Source: Verrucomicrobiaceae bacterium E54
Lineage (GTDB): Bacteria; Verrucomicrobiota; Verrucomicrobiia; Verrucomicrobiales; Akkermansiaceae
DNA: 53,706 nucleotides
Direction of reading: 5' to 3'
Assembly: GCA_022548915.1 (NCBI GenBank)
Contig: JAKZES010000037.1
Coordinates: forward strand, 1-53,706
The notes under the pieces were generated by a model that was not told where the DNA came from, searched no databases, and worked only from the letters and a program-made list of their open reading frames with translations. Positions 16,022-24,425 of this stretch are shown here, one piece after another (within the stretch, counting starts at the first letter, position 1; every line of letters begins with the position of its first letter). Made by a program: the position numbers and the translations under genes.

Positions 16022-17443
16022 CTAGACGGTGGCCACGTTCCCCTGGATGGCGCGGCGGTGGTAGAGGAACTCGAAGAGGTTGCCTTCGTGGGGTTGCTCC
16101 CACTGGACGCGGTTGGTCGGGAAGGGACCGAGGTTGAGGCGCTCGATGTCGGGGCTGAGCAGGAGCTGGTGGATGAAATCCTGGTCCTCGGTGAAGGCGC
16201 TGACGACGAGGGTTTGACCGATGTTTCCGAGCATTGCCGCCTGCGGCATCTCGACGATGCTGGCGTAGGGGAACATGAACTCGGTGTTGGCCAGAGGATG
16301 GTCGGGGTCGCTGCAGGCGACGAGGGTGGGCTGGAGGTAGACCTGATCGAAGGCCTCGATCTTGCGTGGTCCCTCGCGGTGGCGGGCGGTGAAGTCCTCG
16401 GCACCGGGCTCCTTGAGGTGGGCGGTGATGAGGTCGTCGATGCCGTCGGCCAGGGCGGAGTTGGCAAAGCCGCAGAGCAGCGCGCATTCGTGGTCGCGGG
16501 GCAGCGGCGTGATCTTCGCCAGCTCGGCGGCGAGGGCGTCGGCGATCGCATCGCGATGGCGCGGCACGAGGATCGCGGAGGTGTTGATGCACGAGCGGCC
16601 GCCGTTGGCGGAAATCGACTCGACGAGCACCGGGAGAAATTCCTCCCAGCGATCGATCATGTCCTCGCCGATGAGAATTTTCGAGCGGCCGGTACCGTGG
16701 ACCGAGACGCTCGGGTAGGCGGCGTATTTCTGCACCGTGGCATCGGAGCCAAAGGAGATCCCGCGGCCGCAGCAGGTGACGATGGTGTCGCCCCCTTCGT
16801 GGGTGGTCGGATAGTAGCCGAAGGCCTCCTTCGGGAAGCCGGCGGCGATCATCGCCTGGACGATGCGCAGAGGGGTGAAGGGATCTTCGCGGCCGGGCTT
16901 GAGCATCACCGGGATCTTCATCACCGGAGCCGGGATCCAGAGCGAGTTGACCGCCGGGGCGTTGCTCGGCAGCGAGACGCCGAGGGAGTTGGTGGTCGGG
17001 TAGTAGTTGACCGAAAGGTCATCGAGCCGCGTCAGGCCGGCGTCGAAGATCTCGAGCGGCATGCCGCGGGTGAGACCACCGATGACGGTGCGCACCTGCG
17101 ACATGGCGGCGTGAACCTTGGTCATGTTCATCCGCACCAGGCTGTGGGGCAGGCGGGTGAGCGCGGAAAGGGCTTCGACGTAGCCATCGGGCGACTGGGT
17201 CGTGTCGCCGCAGGGGAGCTCGGCATGCAGGAACAATTCCGCGGCCTCCTCGCAGAAACCCGCGAGCGTGTCGGCGGGGATGGCGTCGAGGGTGGCCTTG
17301 GCTTCACCGATGCGCAGCAGGTCGCGACGGATCAGTCCCGGGTTGGCGGTGTGGGTGACGGCCACTTGCCCGCCGCCGAGGTCGAGGTCGACGCGGTCGC
17401 AGGACTCGTAGGTCCGGCCGAGGCGGAGGATGGGAAGGTGCAT
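16022..17443 (-). CDS. Aldehyde dehydrogenase-superfamily protein (possible acyl reductase)
   Basis: 473 residues. The motif GGRSCINTSA places the catalytic Cys at 285, and KILIG together with PVMLKPGREDPFTPLRI mirrors the ALDH cofactor domain. Length and Cys position are close to the LuxC acyl reductases (about 480 residues). The next gene upstream in transcription order is LuxE/PaaK-like. It could therefore reduce an activated acyl group to an aldehyde, or oxidise an aldehyde. The classic ALDH NAD motif is not well conserved, which favours an unusual subfamily. Confidence 0.75.
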   Translation of the reverse strand: MHLPILRLGRTYESCDRVDLDLGGGQVAVTHTANPGLIRRDLLRIGEAKATLDAIPADTLAGFCEEAAELFLHAELPCGDTTQSPDGYVEALSALTRLPHSLVRMNMTKVHAAMSQVRTVIGGLTRGMPLEIFDAGLTRLDDLSVNYYPTTNSLGVSLPSNAPAVNSLWIPAPVMKIPVMLKPGREDPFTPLRIVQAMIAAGFPKEAFGYYPTTHEGGDTIVTCCGRGISFGSDATVQKYAAYPSVSVHGTGRSKILIGEDMIDRWEEFLPVLVESISANGGRSCINTSAILVPRHRDAIADALAAELAKITPLPRDHECALLCGFANSALADGIDDLITAHLKEPGAEDFTARHREGPRKIEAFDQVYLQPTLVACSDPDHPLANTEFMFPYASIVEMPQAAMLGNIGQTLVVSAFTEDQDFIHQLLLSPDIERLNLGPFPTNRVQWEQPHEGNLFEFLYHRRAIQGNVATV

Positions 17444-17449
17444 GGGAAT

Positions 17450-17478
17450 TGATCAGTGAGCGGTGATCAGTGTTAGAT
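17450..17478. repeat. Intergenic word repeat (gtgatcagtg family)
   Basis: The sequence gatcagtgagcggtgatcag lies between the ligase and ALDH genes. Close relatives occur at 20133-20163 and, inside the end of the ABC ATPase gene, at 5287-5312. Confidence 0.65.
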
Positions 17479-18549
17479 TCAATAGACCCCCTCGATGACG
17501 GTCTTGGTGCCGGACTGGAAGGGGCGGACGTCGCCGACGCCGTCCCAGGGGAATTCGTCGCAGGGTTGGCGGCGGATGGCTTCGTCGCGTTCGAGGAAGC
17601 GGGGCATGAAGAACTCCTTGGTCAGGGTGGTGAGCTCGACGCGGCCGTAATCGCCGTAGTCCATGAGGCGGTCGGTGTTTTCCGGATCGACGATGCGCAG
17701 GACGGCTCGCGGCTGCGGGGCGTGATAGGTCAGGCTGTATTCGCCGGGGGCGCGCTTCTTCGAGATGGCCAGGCCCATGAGGGTGTTGCCGTAGGTCGGG
17801 GCGAAGTTGATCCTGCCCTCGAGCACCTCCTCCTCGATGAAGCGGACATACTGGGGAGTCATGGTGGTACCGCCGGCGAAGACCCCGCGGATGCCGGCGT
17901 CGACCAGCGACATGCGCTCGGCGAGGCTCTCGAGCAGCTTGGGCGTGGTGAAGAGGCAGCCGATGTCGCGGTGGCGAATGATGGTGGCGGCCTGGTCGAT
18001 GACGTGTTCCTGGTAGGCCTTGGCCATGCGCATCTCGCCCATGCCGATGAGGCGCTTCACCCAGCGCGGGTCGAGATCGATGAAGTAGCAGGCGCCGCCG
18101 CGGAGGTTGGCGAGGTGCTCGATGGCGAGGCGCAGGCGCCGCGGTCCGGTCGGGCCGACCATCAGCCAGTTGGCACCCTGCGGGAAGAAGTCGGGCCCGT
18201 AGTGCTCGGAGAATTCGGTGTAGTCGGTCTTGTAGTCGTCCCAGCCGATCCGCTGCTTGGGCATGCCGGTGGTGCCGCCGGTTTCGAAGACGTTGTAGGG
18301 CCGGCCCTCGAAGGCTTTCGGGATGAAACGGGCCGGATCCTCCTTGCGCAGGATCTCGTCGTCGAAGTGGGGAAACTGGAGGAGCTGGTCGAAGCTCTCG
18401 ATGGCGAGCGGGTCGAAATCAAGCGTCCGGGCCTGCTCGAGCCAGTACGGGCAGCCGGTGTCGGGCGAGAAATGCCAGCGGACGATTTCCCGGACGTGGG
18501 CGTCGAGGGCATCGGCGGCGGCTTCGGGGGTGGCGGGGCGGTCGGGCAT
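17479..18549 (-). CDS. Acyl-activating enzyme, LuxE / phenylacetate-CoA ligase-like
   Basis: 356 residues from the ATG at 18549. The longer open frame upstream only mirrors the symporter gene. FETGGTTGMPKQRIGWDD is the AMP-binding loop, and FAPTYGNTLMGLA plus the C-terminal DYGDYGRVELTTLTKEFF follow the PaaK/LuxE plan. The protein lacks the full C-terminal lid of CoA ligases, a trait of LuxE acyl-protein synthetases. It would adenylate a carboxylic acid and hand it to CoA or to a protein Cys, plausibly that of the neighbouring ALDH-fold enzyme. Confidence 0.75.
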   Translation of the reverse strand: MPDRPATPEAAADALDAHVREIVRWHFSPDTGCPYWLEQARTLDFDPLAIESFDQLLQFPHFDDEILRKEDPARFIPKAFEGRPYNVFETGGTTGMPKQRIGWDDYKTDYTEFSEHYGPDFFPQGANWLMVGPTGPRRLRLAIEHLANLRGGACYFIDLDPRWVKRLIGMGEMRMAKAYQEHVIDQAATIIRHRDIGCLFTTPKLLESLAERMSLVDAGIRGVFAGGTTMTPQYVRFIEEEVLEGRINFAPTYGNTLMGLAISKKRAPGEYSLTYHAPQPRAVLRIVDPENTDRLMDYGDYGRVELTTLTKEFFMPRFLERDEAIRRQPCDEFPWDGVGDVRPFQSGTKTVIEGVY

Positions 18550-18620
18550 GGCAATGGTCGGACAGGTAAGACGGATGGGGTATCCCGCAAGTGGTGTCAG
18601 CCGGGAGGGACCGACCTCCT

Positions 18621-20129
18621 TCAGGGGAAAAATCTCGCGACGCTCTCGGCGGACGGGGGTTTGGTGGCGAGGGAGACGCCGATCATGGCGACGGCCCCCG
18701 CCAGCCAGCAGATGGCGACGGGCATGATGCCGCCGAAGACGGTGAACTCGCCGCCAAATCCGGACATGGCGAAGAAGATGAACCAGCTGCCGGCGGTGGC
18801 GATGACGCTGGCGTAGGCGCCGGCCTTGGTGGCGCGCCGCCAGTAAAGGGCGGCGAGCACCAGCGGGGTGAGCGCGGCAAAACCGGAGAAACACCAGACC
18901 GCGAGGTCGAAGACGTTCTTGTCGAAGAGGAGCAGGGAGAGCAGGTAGGTCAGGGCGACGATGCCGACGATGAAGCCCCGCGCGATGAACATGATCTGCT
19001 TGTCGCTGAACTGGCGCTTCGAACCGTGGAGAACGATGTCGTTGGTGAACATCGTGCCGAGACAGAGGAACTGGGAGTCCAGCGAAGACATGATCGCCGC
19101 GAGGATGCCGGCGGTGACGAGCCCGACGATGACCGGGTCCTTGACGAGGATGCCGATCATTTTTGCCAGCACCGCGCCGGGGGTGGCGTCGGGCGGAAGG
19201 ACCCCGGTGGCCCAGATGCCGATGAGCACGCAGGGCACCCAGACGATGGCGATGCAGATCGGGTGGGCGACGACCGTGAGCTTGAAGGACTTCGCGCTGC
19301 GCGCGGTCAGCCAGTGCTGGAACAGGTGGGGAAACATCCCGACGCTCAGTGGGATGAACATGTAGGTCAGGAAGGTGACGGGCGAGACGCCGGCGTGGCC
19401 GCTTTCCGTGCGGACGAGGTGGCTCGCCTTGGCCTGCTCGATGGCCGGGCCGAGGCCGCCGAGCTTGTTGGAGATCATGGTGAAGGCGAGGATGCCCATC
19501 GCCATGAAGACGAGGGTCTGGAAGGTGTTGGCCCATGCCGCCGCACGGGATCCGCCGGCAAAAACGTAGCCGAGGACCACCAGGCAGATCACCGCACCGG
19601 TGATCCACGGCGGAATGGCACCGTTGGTCGCTTCGAAGAGTTCGGGAAAGAGACCGGGCTTGGGACCCTTGGGGCCGGTGAGGCCCATCATGGTCTTGCC
19701 CGCGCCGATCACCCCGATCAGCAGGTAGGGGATGACCAGCAGGACGAGGATGGGGAAAAGCAGGTAGCCGAAGCCGTTCGACTCGAAGCGCCCGCGGAAG
19801 AACTGGATCTGGGTGACGAAGCCGTGGCGCTTGCCGATGGCCCAGAGGCGGATGCCGATGACGAAGAAGCACGCGGCGTGGATGAGGCCGGAAGACGAGG
19901 CCATCAGCCCGTAGGTCCCGACGCCGAGCTCGAAGGCCTTGCCGGTGGAGCCGACCAGCGCGAAGGCGGTCATGGTCGTGCCGAAGACCGACATCAGCAG
20001 CATGAACGGCCCGATCGAACGGCTGGCCACGAAGTAGTCGGCACTGGTTCCCCGGAAGAATTTCTTCGACCCGAGCGCGAAGATCAGCAGCAGCCCGAGG
20101 TAGGCGAGGATGATGTAGATGGGAGTCAT
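18621..20129 (-). CDS. Sodium:solute symporter (SSS family)
   Basis: 502 residues with about thirteen hydrophobic helices. FGTTMTAFALVGSTGKAFELG in the first helices and SLDSQFLCLGTMFTNDIV are conserved SSS blocks that include the Na+ site. Imports a solute with Na+ across the inner membrane; the substrate is not predictable but carboxylates are common in this branch. It is preceded by a small DUF3311-type protein (21-base gap), a frequent partner of these symporters. Confidence 0.9.
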   Translation of the reverse strand: MTPIYIILAYLGLLLIFALGSKKFFRGTSADYFVASRSIGPFMLLMSVFGTTMTAFALVGSTGKAFELGVGTYGLMASSSGLIHAACFFVIGIRLWAIGKRHGFVTQIQFFRGRFESNGFGYLLFPILVLLVIPYLLIGVIGAGKTMMGLTGPKGPKPGLFPELFEATNGAIPPWITGAVICLVVLGYVFAGGSRAAAWANTFQTLVFMAMGILAFTMISNKLGGLGPAIEQAKASHLVRTESGHAGVSPVTFLTYMFIPLSVGMFPHLFQHWLTARSAKSFKLTVVAHPICIAIVWVPCVLIGIWATGVLPPDATPGAVLAKMIGILVKDPVIVGLVTAGILAAIMSSLDSQFLCLGTMFTNDIVLHGSKRQFSDKQIMFIARGFIVGIVALTYLLSLLLFDKNVFDLAVWCFSGFAALTPLVLAALYWRRATKAGAYASVIATAGSWFIFFAMSGFGGEFTVFGGIMPVAICWLAGAVAMIGVSLATKPPSAESVARFFP

Positions 20130-20132
20130 GAA

Positions 20133-20163
20133 GTGCCGAGTGAGCGGTGATCAGTGATCAGTG
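20133..20163. repeat. Word repeat (gtgatcagtgatcagtg)
   Basis: It spans the gap between the small DUF3311 gene and the symporter and contributes the last codons (T-D-H-stop) of the DUF3311 protein. Confidence 0.7.
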
Positions 20164-20387
20164 GACTCATCCGAGCCTTCCGCCCACTTCTCCAGGTTCG
20201 AGGGCCAGGCGAAGCGGGTGACCAGCGCCCAGAAAACGGCGGCGGTCAGCGAGTAGCCGGCGTGGTAGGCGAGGCCGACCGGGAGGAAGCCGAAGACAAG
20301 ATCCGCGTTGTCCCAGTTCCACACGTCCTGATGCAGGATGGCAAGGACGATGAAGACGATCGTGGCGACGAGGACGGCGGGTTTCAT
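20151..20387 (-). CDS. DUF3311-type small membrane protein, symporter partner
   Basis: 78 residues from the ATG at 20387; the frame upstream of that is a translated repeat. Two hydrophobic helices contain the family pattern ILHQDVWNWDNADLVFGFLPVGLAYHAGYS. DUF3311 proteins are commonly encoded directly before sodium:solute symporters and are thought to be accessory subunits. The C-terminus (ESTDH) runs into a repeat word, which supplies the stop codon. Confidence 0.82.
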   Translation of the reverse strand: MKPAVLVATIVFIVLAILHQDVWNWDNADLVFGFLPVGLAYHAGYSLTAAVFWALVTRFAWPSNLEKWAEGSDESTDH

Positions 20388-20436
20388 GCTTGCGGGATTG
20401 ATGCGCGATTGATGTGGCCCGGGTTTTGTGGCTCGG

Positions 20437-20520
20437 GTTCCGCGACCCCCTGAAGGGGGAACTACCAACAATGGTGGCGGGCTTTTGTTGGGAACTTGGA
20501 CCTTATTCCTTGGAACTTCC
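20437..20520. repeat. REP family A copy followed by ggaactt word repeat
   Basis: The palindrome accccctgaagggggaact with trailer ggtggcgggctttt (20437-20485) is followed by ggaacttgg...ttggaactt (20491-20520). The second repeat encodes the last residues (GSSKE-stop) of the PQQ protein gene ending at 20503. Confidence 0.8.
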
Positions 20521-22032
20521 GATCGCGAAGAGGTGGGTCATGGTGGCGATGTAGAGAACATCATTGGCGACGACCGGCGAACTGTAGATGGATGCCTCGA
20601 AGGAACCGGTGCCGAGCTTCTTCAGTTCCTTGTCGGCGGCGAAGATGTGCAGTTCGCCGTCTTCGGTCGGGAGGTACACCTTGCCGTCGGCAACCAGGGT
20701 GGAACCCCAGATGCGGCTCAGGGTTTCATACTTCCAGTGGTGTTCGCCGGTTGCGGCGTCGAGGCAGTGGAGGTCGCCGTCGTATTCCGCCTGGAAGATG
20801 AGTCCACCGGCAATGCTCGGGGTGGAAATCGAGCGGCCGACGTCGCCGAAGCGCCAGATCTCGCCATCCTTGGTGATGTCGCCCGACTTGGTCGGGTCGA
20901 TGCAGGTCAGCATGCCGAGCCCGTCGCCGTGCTCGGGGTCCTGACCGATCACGGCGTAGACCCTTCCGTCGTGGATCACGGTGGTGGCGATCACCTCACT
21001 GGGCCCGCGGAAGGTGGCATACTTGATCGGCTCGCCATCCTTCATCCGGTAGTTGGGCGGATTGCAGTCGAAGCGCCAGAGTTCCTTGAGGATGTCGAGA
21101 TCCTCCTCCTCATCGAAGACCGGCTCGGGGTCGTAGGCGTAGGCCCAGCCGTCTCCACCGCCCCAGACGATGATGTCCTTGTCGCCGGCCTTGCCGTAGG
21201 CGGGCGAACTCCAGCTGGCGTGCAGGACGCGCTCGGAAACACCGGAGATCTCCTCGCCGAGGAGCTTGCCGGTGTTCTTGTCGAGGACGCAGAGCGAGGG
21301 GGCGAGGGGAGCGGGGATGTTGGTGTGGGACCAGTCGACGCCATTGGACGTCGCCGTGTAGAGCTTGTCGCCGACGATGAGCGGCGAGCAGGAGGAGACG
21401 TTGTGCGGGAAAGTGCCGAGTTCCTCGCGCATGTCGTAGATCCAGAGGATGTCGGCGTGCCCCTTGTCGGGATCGACCGGCTTCGCGGGGTCGGCGGTCA
21501 TGTACTTCACCTCGTCCTTGAACGGGCCGTCGTTGCCGTTGGTCATGCCGTTCAGGTCGAGGCAGACGACCTCGCCGCGGTTGCTGATGACCCACGCGCG
21601 GTCGCCTTCGATCACGGGCGAGGAGCAAAGCCCGACGTATTCCCAGTCGCTGACCTTGCCCGCGCCGAGCTTGGGAATGATGAGCTGCCAGAGGAACTCG
21701 CCGGTCTTCTCGTCGAAGCACATCAGGACGCCACGGTCGCCGGTCTGGTCGGGATCGCGTGGCGATTCGTTGTTGGTGCCGACGAGGATCTTGCCGCTCC
21801 CGACGACCGGATTGCCGTAGGTCTGGGAGCCGAGTTTCGCCGCCCACAGGACGTTCTTGGCCGACGAAAGGTCGACCTTCTCGGTATCGGGATCGATGTT
21901 GCCGATCTCAATTTCCGTCGGGAGGTTCTTCGCGTCGCCGACCATGTTGCGGGACGGTTGGCCGCCCCACATCGGCCAGTCCTGGGCGAGCAGCGGGGTG
22001 GCGAGGGAGAGGAGAATGAGGGTGGTTTTCAT
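20503..22032 (-). CDS. Secreted PQQ-type beta-propeller protein
   Basis: 509 residues from the ATG at 22032, nine bases after the upstream stop. The signal peptide ends near LLAQDWPMWGG; DWPMWGG begins the first blade and marks the family of outer-membrane-associated PQQ-like proteins common in Planctomycetes and Verrucomicrobia. Multiple blades (GVLMCFDEKTGEFLW, GDLHCLDAATGEHHW) follow. An acidic insert (EPVFDEEEDLD) is present mid-protein. Probably a periplasmic binding or scaffold protein working with the next gene upstream. Confidence 0.88.
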   Translation of the reverse strand: MKTTLILLSLATPLLAQDWPMWGGQPSRNMVGDAKNLPTEIEIGNIDPDTEKVDLSSAKNVLWAAKLGSQTYGNPVVGSGKILVGTNNESPRDPDQTGDRGVLMCFDEKTGEFLWQLIIPKLGAGKVSDWEYVGLCSSPVIEGDRAWVISNRGEVVCLDLNGMTNGNDGPFKDEVKYMTADPAKPVDPDKGHADILWIYDMREELGTFPHNVSSCSPLIVGDKLYTATSNGVDWSHTNIPAPLAPSLCVLDKNTGKLLGEEISGVSERVLHASWSSPAYGKAGDKDIIVWGGGDGWAYAYDPEPVFDEEEDLDILKELWRFDCNPPNYRMKDGEPIKYATFRGPSEVIATTVIHDGRVYAVIGQDPEHGDGLGMLTCIDPTKSGDITKDGEIWRFGDVGRSISTPSIAGGLIFQAEYDGDLHCLDAATGEHHWKYETLSRIWGSTLVADGKVYLPTEDGELHIFAADKELKKLGTGSFEASIYSSPVVANDVLYIATMTHLFAIGSSKE

Positions 22033-22041
22033 GACTTCCAA

Positions 22042-24285
22042 TTACTTCTTCGTGATCTTGATGTTGTCGATGTAAACGCGCTTCTGGGACTGTGGTGAGA
22101 AGGCGAAGACGGCCGGGGCACCGTGCGGGTGGCAGTGCTTGACCGGGACCGAAAGGGTCCAATCGGCCGGTTCGTCCTCGTCGCGGGGCCACGCCTTGGC
22201 ATGGACCGTGCCGGTGCCGTCGTCGTTGCGCTCGACCCAGCTCTTCAGGCGATACCAGGTGTTGGGCTTGATGCGGAACTTGGTGGAGGCGCGGACACGG
22301 TCGTAGTTCGAGGAAACCTCGAGCACCTGCGAGTTGCCGACGAGATTGACGAGGTAGCGCTGATTGACGAAGCCGACCGTCGACATGATGCGGCGGTTGC
22401 CGTCGGTCATGACGTCGCCTTCGAGGACGTAGTCGTTCATGTCGACCGCGCCGAAGAAGTTCATCGTCCGCTGGAAGAGGACATTGTCGAGGCGGTTGGC
22501 GAGGACCTTGGAGCCGTCGCGTTCGAGCACGTGCCACTTGATGCGGGCCCCGAGCCACGGAAGCGGCGGAAAGTTCACGGCCTCGTCCGGGTCGGTCTCG
22601 CTCTTCATCGTCAGCTCGACGTCCTCGAAGTCGGCCTCGTAGCCGTAGCCGGCGACGACGCGTCCGCGGGTGGTGGCGGAGAGATCGCCGACGGTGGCCT
22701 TGAAGGCACCGGCGGAGAGTTTGGCGTCTTCGGCCGCTTTGAGGGTCGATCCTTCGAATGTGGCGTCCACCTTGGCCTTCACCATGGCGGTGGGGGGGAT
22801 GAAGGCTTCCCATGTTTCCGGGGTGACCTCCTTCACGCGGTGCCCGGCGGCATTCAGTCCGAACACGGTGAAGGACTGCGAGTCTCCCGGCTTGAGGGCG
22901 AATTCGGCCGGGACGATCTGGAGCTGGGTGATGGTGTCGTCCGGCTTGGACCCGGGCTCCGGATCGCCTGAAGCCGCCGCTACAACGTACGAACCCTCGG
23001 CCGGTCCCCAGCAGTGGAGGCGTTCCTTGGTGATCAGGTAAACCTTGCCGGCCCAGATGGCGGGGGCGCCGAGGCAGGCTTCCTCGAACTTGTGCTCGTA
23101 GAGGTGCTCGGCCTTGTCGTCGCCCGGCTTGAGGACGTAGAAGGCACCGTCGAACATCGGCACGTAGAGTTTCCCGTCGCCGTAGGTCGGCGAGGCGTGG
23201 ATCTGGTCGGGCGCGAGCTTCTCAGACCACAGCGTCTTGCCGCTGTCGGCGTCGATGCAGAGCAGCTCGCCGGTCGCGATGGTGGAAAAGACCCTGCCAT
23301 CGGCGAGGATGGGCGAGGAGGTGAAGGCGACCGGGTCGTTGTTGCGCCAGACCTCCGCTTCGGGGCCGAGGACGAGTTGTTCGTCGGGATACTCGGTCGG
23401 GAGCTGGAGGCAGACCATGCGGCCCTTGGTCGAGGCGTCGGTGTTTTCCTTGCCGTGGACGGCGATCAGCTTGTCTTCGCCGTGAAGCAGGACCTGCGCG
23501 TTCACGCCGCCCTGCGAGAGCAGGAAGCGCCAGACGGGTTCTCCGGTGTGGGCGTTGACGCAGACGACGTGGCCGCAGCCGGTGCCTGCGTAGAAGACAT
23601 CGCGCCCGTCGAGTTTTCCGAAGACGGGCATGGAGAAGGCGCTGTCGACCGGGCGCAGGCCGGGACTCGAGTACCAGACGAGTTCGCCGGTCTTCTTGTC
23701 GAAGGCGTAGAAGCGGTCCTGGGCCGGACCGTTGGTGCCCCAATTGGCGGTGACGCAGTGGAAGATGACGAGGTGCTGGAAGATCGCGGCGGAACCGGTG
23801 CGCCCGTTGGGAAAGGTGAGGCGCCCGAGTTCCTCCATCAGCGAGCGCTCCCACAAGGGCTCGCCATCGCGGGTGAAGGCGACGCAACGACCGTTGGAGA
23901 GTTGGAGATAGACGTTGCCGGTCTCGGGATCGACGATCGGCGAGCCGATGCCGTAGCGGCTGTAAACGATGTCGCTGATGTAGTCGGAGAACTGCTTTTC
24001 CCATTTCTTCTCGCCGTTGACCGCATCGAGACAGACGAGCTTTTCCCGCACCTCCTCGCCGGTGCCGCCGGTGAAGCCGAAGGCGTAGAGCAGGCCGTCG
24101 GCGATGACCGGGGTGCCGGCGCCCTTGAGCTCGTAGGTCCAGAGTTCGCCACCGGGCTCGGTTTTCGCGGGCAGCCCGGATTCGAGTGAAGCCCCGGTCT
24201 GGAGCGGGCCGCGCCAGCTGGTCCAGCCGGTGACACCGGCGGCGAGCGGCAGGGCGAGGGTGAGGGAGAGGAGGAGTGGGCGCAT
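22042..24285 (-). CDS. Large secreted PQQ-propeller protein with C-terminal beta-sandwich domain
   Basis: 747 residues from the ATG at 24285 (MRPLLLSLTLALPLAAG signal peptide). Residues about 25-480 form a PQQ-like propeller (ADSGKTLWSEKLA and similar blades). Residues about 510-600 resemble an Ig-like linker, and the last 170 residues look like a concanavalin/LamG or DUF1080-type sandwich ending in VYIDNIKITKK. Such proteins may bind polysaccharide. The stretch encoding YVVAAASGDPEP (near 22970) resembles a repeat-derived insertion in the linker. Co-transcribed with the smaller PQQ gene. Confidence 0.82.
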   Translation of the reverse strand: MRPLLLSLTLALPLAAGVTGWTSWRGPLQTGASLESGLPAKTEPGGELWTYELKGAGTPVIADGLLYAFGFTGGTGEEVREKLVCLDAVNGEKKWEKQFSDYISDIVYSRYGIGSPIVDPETGNVYLQLSNGRCVAFTRDGEPLWERSLMEELGRLTFPNGRTGSAAIFQHLVIFHCVTANWGTNGPAQDRFYAFDKKTGELVWYSSPGLRPVDSAFSMPVFGKLDGRDVFYAGTGCGHVVCVNAHTGEPVWRFLLSQGGVNAQVLLHGEDKLIAVHGKENTDASTKGRMVCLQLPTEYPDEQLVLGPEAEVWRNNDPVAFTSSPILADGRVFSTIATGELLCIDADSGKTLWSEKLAPDQIHASPTYGDGKLYVPMFDGAFYVLKPGDDKAEHLYEHKFEEACLGAPAIWAGKVYLITKERLHCWGPAEGSYVVAAASGDPEPGSKPDDTITQLQIVPAEFALKPGDSQSFTVFGLNAAGHRVKEVTPETWEAFIPPTAMVKAKVDATFEGSTLKAAEDAKLSAGAFKATVGDLSATTRGRVVAGYGYEADFEDVELTMKSETDPDEAVNFPPLPWLGARIKWHVLERDGSKVLANRLDNVLFQRTMNFFGAVDMNDYVLEGDVMTDGNRRIMSTVGFVNQRYLVNLVGNSQVLEVSSNYDRVRASTKFRIKPNTWYRLKSWVERNDDGTGTVHAKAWPRDEDEPADWTLSVPVKHCHPHGAPAVFAFSPQSQKRVYIDNIKITKK

Positions 24286-24375
24286 GAGGCGGGACTGTAA
24301 GGGGTTTGTGGAAGTTTGCAACGGGTGGACTGAGATCGGGATGGCCCGGACTGTGCGGCTCTGGTTGTGGGCTCC

Positions 24376-24425
24376 GGCAGTGCGGCCCCCTAAAGGGGGA
24401 ACTACGAGCTGAGGTGGCGGATGCT
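24376..24425. repeat. REP family A copy at the 3' end of the TonB-receptor gene
   Basis: The palindrome ccccctaaagggggaactac, with trailer ggtggcggatgcttt, abuts the TAA stop of the receptor. The arrangement is the same as at 20437 and 11623. The rest of the gap (24286-24375) shows nothing recognisable. Confidence 0.82.

Noticed and set aside
18550-19872. An N-terminal extension of the LuxE-like ligase
   Set aside because: It overlaps the symporter in another frame and has shadow composition. The ATG at 18549 gives a normal PaaK/LuxE start.
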